Assembly: GCA_003554345.1 (NCBI GenBank)
Contig: PWGE01000003.1
Span: forward strand, 1 to 10,136
From: Candidatus Sumerlaeota bacterium
Lineage (GTDB): Bacteria > Sumerlaeota > T1SED10-198M
Direction of reading: 5' to 3'
Length of the DNA stretch: 10,136 bases
The position numbers and the translations under genes were made by a program. This document shows positions 5,583 through 10,136 of this stretch, one piece after another. Position 1 is the stretch's first letter. Each line of letters begins with the position of its first letter. The notes under the pieces were generated by a model. It was not told where the DNA came from, searched no databases, and was given only the letters and a program-made list of their open reading frames with translations.

Positions 5583-7427
5583 ATGGAACGTAATACTATA
5601 TTGGCTGTAGTTTTATCTGCAATTGTTATTGCCGTAGGACTAAGTATACAAGCTACTTTTTTTCCGCCTGAACCGATTGAACCGCCCCCGGAACAGCCAG
5701 TAGAAACTGAAGTTGAAGAGCCTGAAGTAGAAACAGTAGATCATACGAGGCTTGAACATTTTGAATTGGTCCCCATTGGAGAAGACCCTCCGGTTGATGA
5801 GGTAAATATTCATAACCAAGTATTTGATGCAACCTTCAGCAACAGAGGGGCTGTTCTAACAAGCTTAAAATTTCTTGATCATTTAGATGATGGTGAGCCG
5901 GTAGAAGCTGTTTTTACTGGCTCAGAAGAACAAGCTGCTTTTTATACGTACCTTGGCGAGCAATATGAAGATCCCATCACCGACACTTTCCATGTAAATA
6001 TGAAAGATTCCCTTACCGTAGAGTTCTACCGGGATTTTAGTTACGTAAATAACGATGGGGAAGTGCATGATGATCATTTTCGTATATCTAAACTATTTAC
6101 GTTTAAACCAGAAGAGTATCTCTTTGAAATTTCTGTAAATATTAAAAACAGTACTCGTGGTGCACCGCCTCTTGATTTTGATGGTTTTGCATACACCATG
6201 GGTTTTGAGCCGCAGCTGGGCCCTGAATTTTTAGAACTTGACGGCAGATATGACTATCGGCACTTTTATACATACGCCGGCGGAAACAAAGAACACATAA
6301 CCATAGATAATGAAACACATACAACAGATGAATACCTCGCTTGGACCTCTTTGGCAGGTAAATACTTTACAGTAATCGGCATTCCCGATGAAACACGCTA
6401 CAGGACCACTTTGATCGAAAGAGAAAAGACTGGTCTGCCTCAAGCATCAAAGATTATGTACAGCCGGCCAATGCTGCGAAGCAGTGATACCACAGACAGG
6501 TTTAGATTCTATATTGGCCCCCAGCAAAGTAATGTTATGTCTGTCTATAATAATGCAGATGAAAATGCATGGGGACTCAGCGGACTGCACCTGGAAGAAG
6601 CAATTGATCAAAGCACATGGTTTGGCTGGCTGGAAAACATTCTCAAGTTCTTTTTAAACTTTTTCTATCAAATTGTGCCGAATTATGGTGTAGCAATTAT
6701 TATGCTTACCATTTTTATAAAAGTTGTATTATATCCATTAACTAAAAAAAGCTTGGAATCTTCTGCAAGAATGCAGAAACTAAGTCCTAAAATTCAGGAG
6801 ATCAGAGAGAAATATAAGGGAGATACGCAAAAAATAAATCAGGCTACAGCCGAGCTGTATAAGCAGGAAAAAATCAATCCCCTTGGTATGGGATGTTTCC
6901 CGATGCTTCTGCAGTTTCCGATATTTATTGCTCTTTACGGTCTGCTCAATAAACACTTTGAATTGAGAGGTGCTGTTTTTATTCCAGGATGGATTACCGA
7001 TTTATCATCTCCTGACAGCATCTTAAGCTTTGCTCCTGCTCAGATTCCTTTAATTGGCTGGTCAGATATAAGGCTTCTCCCGATAATTTATCTTGTAACC
7101 ATGATTTTTTCATTTAAGTTAACCCAAGGTGGAGCAGCAGCTGGCGGGGGTCAGATGAATATGAAATTTATGACCCTTATTATGCCGTTAGTTCTCTTTT
7201 TCGTACTGTACAATGCTCCTTCGGGACTCTTGCTGTACTGGACAGTCATGAATTTACTAACCATGCTGCAGCAAAAATACATTAAGCAGAAAAAAGAACA
7301 TGATCAGGAAGAGCAGAAAGAGCCGGCAAAAAAACTTTCACAAGCAAAATCAAAAAGCGGTAAACCAAAGAAAATTGTTCCGCAAAAACGGCATAAAAGC
7401 ATTCCAAAGAATACGAAGAGGCGCTGA
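5583..7427 (+). CDS. yidC: Membrane protein insertase YidC, diderm type
   Basis: YidC inserts and folds inner-membrane proteins, alone or with SecYEG. The 614-aa protein has an N-terminal membrane helix (about 5-24), a proline- and glutamate-rich linker (28-50), a large periplasmic domain (about 50-345), and the conserved 60-kDa IMP core from about 350. The core includes YPLTKKS, the coiled loop KIQEIREKYKGDTQKINQATAELYK, NPLGMGCFPMLLQFPIFIALY, and NAPSGLLLYWTVMNLLTMLQQ. The groove arginine (E. coli R366) aligns with lysine K380, a conservative change. The C-terminal tail of about 60 residues is strongly basic (SKSGKPKKIVPQKRHKS), as in YidC proteins whose tail contacts the ribosome. The long periplasmic domain marks a bacterium with an outer membrane. 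Confidence 0.96.
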   Translation: MERNTILAVVLSAIVIAVGLSIQATFFPPEPIEPPPEQPVETEVEEPEVETVDHTRLEHFELVPIGEDPPVDEVNIHNQVFDATFSNRGAVLTSLKFLDHLDDGEPVEAVFTGSEEQAAFYTYLGEQYEDPITDTFHVNMKDSLTVEFYRDFSYVNNDGEVHDDHFRISKLFTFKPEEYLFEISVNIKNSTRGAPPLDFDGFAYTMGFEPQLGPEFLELDGRYDYRHFYTYAGGNKEHITIDNETHTTDEYLAWTSLAGKYFTVIGIPDETRYRTTLIEREKTGLPQASKIMYSRPMLRSSDTTDRFRFYIGPQQSNVMSVYNNADENAWGLSGLHLEEAIDQSTWFGWLENILKFFLNFFYQIVPNYGVAIIMLTIFIKVVLYPLTKKSLESSARMQKLSPKIQEIREKYKGDTQKINQATAELYKQEKINPLGMGCFPMLLQFPIFIALYGLLNKHFELRGAVFIPGWITDLSSPDSILSFAPAQIPLIGWSDIRLLPIIYLVTMIFSFKLTQGGAAAGGGQMNMKFMTLIMPLVLFFVLYNAPSGLLLYWTVMNLLTMLQQKYIKQKKEHDQEEQKEPAKKLSQAKSKSGKPKKIVPQKRHKSIPKNTKRR

Positions 7428-7456
7428 GCGGGTTTATGAAGCTGCAATGACTCGGT

Positions 7457-7462
7457 AAGGAG
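7457..7462 (+). promoter_or_regulatory. Ribosome binding site of jag
   Basis: AAGGAG ends 9 nt before the ATG at 7472. The 44-bp gap from yidC holds no other recognisable signal. Confidence 0.75.
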
Positions 7463-7471
7463 TGAACATAT

Positions 7472-8167
7472 ATGACACAGGAATTTGAAGGAAAAAATGA
7501 AGAGGAAGCAATAAACAAGGCAGTTGAAGAACTTCAGCTTGAACGGGATGATTTTGATGTAGAAATTTTGGAATCAAGCAAATGGGGTTTGTTTAAACGG
7601 AATAATGTAAAAATCCGGGTTCATGTGAATGAAAACGGCCTGGTAAACACAAACAGCGAGGAAATACATCAGCAGGTATCTTCTGAAGGAGATTTTGAAG
7701 AAAAAGTCATTGAATTTCTTCAGACAATACTTGAAAAAATGGGGTACTTGGCTGATGTACAGGTTGCATATCGCAGGGATAATAAAATCGGGTTAAATAT
7801 CATTTCAAAGCATTCTGCGATAATTATCGGTAAGAAAGGGAAAAACCTTGATGCTCTCCAGTTGTTAGTTAATGTGTATGCAGGAATGCTGGATGAAACC
7901 AAACGGGTTGTTCTTGATATTGAAAATTATCGAATACGCCATGAGGAACAGTTAATCCGGCTTGCTTATAAGACAGCTGAGCAAGTGAAAAAGAACAGAA
8001 AATCTAAACTCCTTGAACCTATGAACCCCTTTGAGAGAAGATTGATTCATTCCGCATTGAATGATATTCTCGATATTGAAACTAACAGTGAAGGCGACGG
8101 GCTCTATAAGCAAGTAAGAATATCCTATCGCACTCTAGGAAAAGGGAAAAAGACTCAGAAAGCGTAG
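7472..8167 (+). CDS. khpB: RNA-binding protein Jag/KhpB (Jag_N, KH, R3H)
   Basis: This is a 231-aa cytoplasmic RNA-binding protein. The Jag_N domain covers about residues 1-55 (FEGKNEEEAINKAVEELQLERDDFDVEIL, then KWGLFKRNNVKIRV). A KH domain follows with its GxxG loop at G120-K-K-G123 in IIIGKKGKNLDALQLLV. An R3H domain carries the R-x3-H motif at R189 and H193 in NPFERRLIHSAL. This domain order is that of Jag/EloR/KhpB, which in other bacteria partners with KhpA and influences cell elongation and small-RNA biology. Genes next to yidC have often been named spoIIIJ-associated protein. No sporulation role is implied in this diderm organism. A terminator follows the gene. Confidence 0.95.
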   Translation: MTQEFEGKNEEEAINKAVEELQLERDDFDVEILESSKWGLFKRNNVKIRVHVNENGLVNTNSEEIHQQVSSEGDFEEKVIEFLQTILEKMGYLADVQVAYRRDNKIGLNIISKHSAIIIGKKGKNLDALQLLVNVYAGMLDETKRVVLDIENYRIRHEEQLIRLAYKTAEQVKKNRKSKLLEPMNPFERRLIHSALNDILDIETNSEGDGLYKQVRISYRTLGKGKKTQKA

Positions 8168-8189
8168 GATATCCAGACAGCAATCGAGG

Positions 8190-8223
8190 AAGGCCTTCCG
8201 TTTATGAAAGGGAGGCTTTTTTT
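8190..8223 (+). terminator. Intrinsic terminator after jag
   Basis: GCCTTCC (8193-8199) pairs with GGGAGGC (8210-8216) with one G-U pair, extended outward by a G-U and two A-T pairs. Seven consecutive T (8217-8223) follow. It begins 22 nt after the jag stop codon and likely ends the rpmH-rnpA-yidC-jag transcript. Confidence 0.8.
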
Positions 8224-8266
8224 AATGTTGCAAATACCTGTAACATAAAAGAACCCGGTGAGGCTC

Positions 8267-9787
8267 ATGTATACAAAAGAAAAAAACCATGCTGAACTTA
8301 GATCCCATGGTTTTCAGCAGATTGAAATAAAAACAAGGTATCCTCTTAGAAATAACAGAAAAACAAGGTATGAGATGGATTTGTTCATTTCAACTCCCTA
8401 CCAGCTGGGAATAGATGAACATCGTTATGGGAGACAAGGGTTTTATCGTGAGATGAAAGACAATACACGGTATACGATAAATGAAATCCCTCTCCATCAA
8501 TTAAGCGAAAAGCAAAGTGAACAAATAAGTCCTGTAGCAAGGATATATCAAGTACTCAAAGAAAAAAAAACACTCACATCAGAAGAAGAGCACATGGTGC
8601 TTTATGAATTAAGAAGTTTAAGCAATTATTTCAGCACCCAGGTTAAGCAGTCTTATCGCAGGGATAAACGTTTGGTAAGACAAAAAAACGATGAAAATGC
8701 AGAAGCCGAAGGGAGAATAACCCAGCAGCTGCAGGAAATACAAAAGTTCTTGCACACATATCGTGAGCTAATGAAAGAAATAGACAGTTGTACCAAATCA
8801 CTCGATGTCCATAAAGCTTCGTTATGGGCTGATGAGTACATGAGCTTAACAACAGAACGTATTCTGTTGTATTACTATAATCTGTTGAAACATACTCCTC
8901 CTTCAGAAAAACTGCTGAAGGATATTTCAAGAACAGTGCAGCAGGAAAAAAAATGGCGAACAGAAAAACAGTATATTTCTGCTTGTATAGATGGGGACCA
9001 GATATCTAGAGAAGCAGGATTAGAAAGAGAAAATATGCTGAAAAAATGGTCGCAGGGCGTATTATATCTGACTAGTCAAGATTCAAAAGTTGAAAAAGGT
9101 CTTATCCATGTGTTTGCAGGTGCGGCAGCAGCTATAGCAATGGCAGTTGCTGTGTTATTTACGTTCTTTGCTGATACATGGTTTTCAATTTATAGTCTGC
9201 CCTGGGCTCTAGTAATTATTGTTTCCTATATCCTGAAGGATAGAATTAAGGAAGGCTTCCGGGGGCTTTTTATTCGTATTTTACCTAGGCTGATTTCAGA
9301 TAAGACAGAAAACCTCATAGACCAAAGGAAAAAAGAAGTAGTCGGGAAAGCAAGAAGCTTTGTAAAATTTATCAAAAGGAAAAACCTTCCCGAGCAGATG
9401 AAAACGGCTATGGGGAGACAAGAGGATGAATTGGGCAAAACCTTGGAAGAAAGCAATATTATCTGGCTAAATAAAACGATACTACTGAGAAGCGGAAAAC
9501 TATTGAGGGAACAATCAAGATTTAACTCTATCACAGAAATAATACGGATTTCTCTTGAAGATTTTTTTGAACACATGGACAATCCTAAGAAAAGTATTTG
9601 CAGGGCAGACCGTCAGGGTAATCTGGTAACAATCTCTGGAAACCGGGTCTATCATTGTGATATATTTGTTAAGCTTGCCGATGATTCTGAAAAGAAAGAA
9701 AGAATTTTTTGGTATGATGTGGTTCTTACCCAAAAAGGACTGCTGAGAATTGAGCAAAAAGACAAAAACTATGGAGGAACAGCATGA
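8267..9787 (+). CDS. Uncharacterised two-TM membrane protein upstream of metK
   Basis: I do not recognise the family. From ATG 8267 the product is 506 aa; a GTG at 8258 would add three residues. GGTGA (8257-8261) upstream of the ATG is the only possible Shine-Dalgarno. The first 275 residues are charged and mostly helical in appearance, with a possible coiled coil at about 127-175 rich in Gln, Glu, Lys and Arg. Two hydrophobic helices follow: about 278-301 ([21 protein letters not shown]) and about 305-325 ([17 protein letters not shown]). A basic segment follows ([18 protein letters not shown]), then a second charged domain. The last 60 residues alternate polar and hydrophobic residues ([36 protein letters not shown]) like beta strands. 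The short loop suggests both large domains are cytoplasmic. No enzymatic motif was found. Its TGA overlaps the metK ATG. Confidence 0.9.
   Translation: MYTKEKNHAELRSHGFQQIEIKTRYPLRNNRKTRYEMDLFISTPYQLGIDEHRYGRQGFYREMKDNTRYTINEIPLHQLSEKQSEQISPVARIYQVLKEKKTLTSEEEHMVLYELRSLSNYFSTQVKQSYRRDKRLVRQKNDENAEAEGRITQQLQEIQKFLHTYRELMKEIDSCTKSLDVHKASLWADEYMSLTTERILLYYYNLLKHTPPSEKLLKDISRTVQQEKKWRTEKQYISACIDGDQISREAGLERENMLKKWSQGVLYLTSQDSKVEKGLIHVFAGAAAAIAMAVAVLFTFFADTWFSIYSLPWALVIIVSYILKDRIKEGFRGLFIRILPRLISDKTENLIDQRKKEVVGKARSFVKFIKRKNLPEQMKTAMGRQEDELGKTLEESNIIWLNKTILLRSGKLLREQSRFNSITEIIRISLEDFFEHMDNPKKSICRADRQGNLVTISGNRVYHCDIFVKLADDSEKKERIFWYDVVLTQKGLLRIEQKDKNYGGTA
9773..9778 (+). promoter_or_regulatory. 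Ribosome binding site of metK
   Basis: GGAGGA ends 5 nt before the metK ATG at 9784. It lies inside the last codons of the upstream gene, so metK can be translated both by coupling and by direct initiation. Confidence 0.75.
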
Positions 9788-10136
9788 TAAATGATCAGTC
9801 CTATTTGTTTACTTCTGAATCAGTGAGCGAGGGTCATCCGGATAAAATGTGTGACCAGATTTCAGATGCAGTATTAGATGCATGCTTAAGAGAAGATAAA
9901 AGTTCCAGAGTAGCATGTGAAACATTTGCTACTACGGGGATGGTGCTTGTCGGTGGGGAGATAACTACAGAAACGTATGTGCCGATTCCGGAATTAGTAA
10001 GAGAAGTGGTTAGGGATATTGGCTATACATGTCCGAGTTATGGTCTGGATTATGAATCCATGGCTGTCCTCAGCACCATTGATCAGCAGTCACCTGATAT
10101 TGCAATGGGAGTAAATGAGGATGAAGAGCATCACAA
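9784..10136 (+). CDS. metK: S-adenosylmethionine synthetase (5' part; 3' end outside window)
   Basis: MetK makes S-adenosylmethionine from methionine and ATP in the cytoplasm. The 117 visible codons give [21 protein letters not shown], with the ATP-binding GHPDK at residues 17-21 (H18 and D20 match catalytic positions in the family). [31 protein letters not shown] and [12 protein letters not shown] follow, all family blocks in the expected order. The GAGDQG motif should follow beyond the window edge. The ATG shares ATGA with the stop codon of the upstream membrane-protein gene. There is no room between the jag terminator and that gene for a SAM riboswitch. Confidence 0.96.
   Translation, partial: MINDQSYLFTSESVSEGHPDKMCDQISDAVLDACLREDKSSRVACETFATTGMVLVGGEITTETYVPIPELVREVVRDIGYTCPSYGLDYESMAVLSTIDQQSPDIAMGVNEDEEHH

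Noticed and set aside
8042-8070. TTGATT/TATTCT promoter inside jag for the unknown gene and metK
   Set aside because: It is a weak match inside a coding region, and the intrinsic terminator at 8190-8223 lies between it and the gene.
8224-8266. SAM riboswitch or clear promoter ahead of the metK operon
   Set aside because: Only 43 nt separate the terminator from the start codon, too short for a SAM riboswitch. No convincing -35/-10 pair was found.
9226-9757. Minus-strand open frames within the unknown gene
   Set aside because: They overlap the plus-strand gene on the opposite strand, have no start signals and no recognisable product.
1-10136. CRISPR array, insertion sequence, tRNA or rRNA
   Set aside because: No regularly spaced repeats, transposase motifs, terminal inverted repeats or tRNA-like cloverleaf were seen.

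Overview
This window is a chromosomal replication-origin neighbourhood of a low-GC bacterium with two membranes. From left to right it holds gyrB (minus strand, 5' part only), dnaA, an intergenic origin (oriC), dnaN, recF, dciA (DUF721), rpmH, rnpA, yidC, jag/khpB, an unrecognised membrane-protein gene, and the 5' part of metK. All genes except gyrB are on the plus strand. YidC has the long periplasmic domain of diderm bacteria, which argues against a Firmicute despite the AT-rich DNA. The gyrB-dnaA-dnaN neighbourhood, the rpmH-rnpA-yidC-jag run without yidD, and the DnaA domain I sequence resemble spirochaetes as I remember them. Spirochaetota is therefore my best guess, but it is an inference from gene order and protein flavour, not from a search.

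Region 1-780: gyrB and dnaA are divergent across a 141-bp spacer. The spacer carries a near-consensus gyrB promoter (TTTACT, 17 bp, TATAAT) and a weaker dnaA promoter candidate. The dnaA candidate would start transcription almost exactly at the dnaA ATG, giving a leaderless mRNA.

Region 2185-2419: the dnaA-dnaN spacer looks like a complete bipartite oriC. It has six DnaA-box-like 9-mers, three on the minus strand on the left and three on the plus strand on the right. Two inner boxes form an 11-bp inverted repeat. On the right a head-to-tail box pair is followed by a run of DnaA-trio-like triplets and then a very AT-rich stretch just before the dnaN ribosome binding site. This matches the layout of the basal unwinding system described in Bacillus subtilis.

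Region 2420-4901: dnaN, recF and dciA are packed as an operon for the sliding clamp, recombinational repair and replicative-helicase loading. dciA overlaps the end of recF. Region 4902-8223: rpmH, rnpA, yidC and jag make up the usual ribosome, RNase P, membrane-insertion and RNA-binding cluster. rpmH overlaps rnpA by 20 nt, and an intrinsic terminator follows jag.

Region 8224-10136: a roughly 506-residue protein with two central transmembrane helices and charged flanking domains, of no family I recognise, shares an ATGA stop/start with metK (S-adenosylmethionine synthetase). This gene is the least explained part of the window. The rest is a conserved core locus, and its best novelty lies in origin architecture and expression signals rather than in an accessory system.
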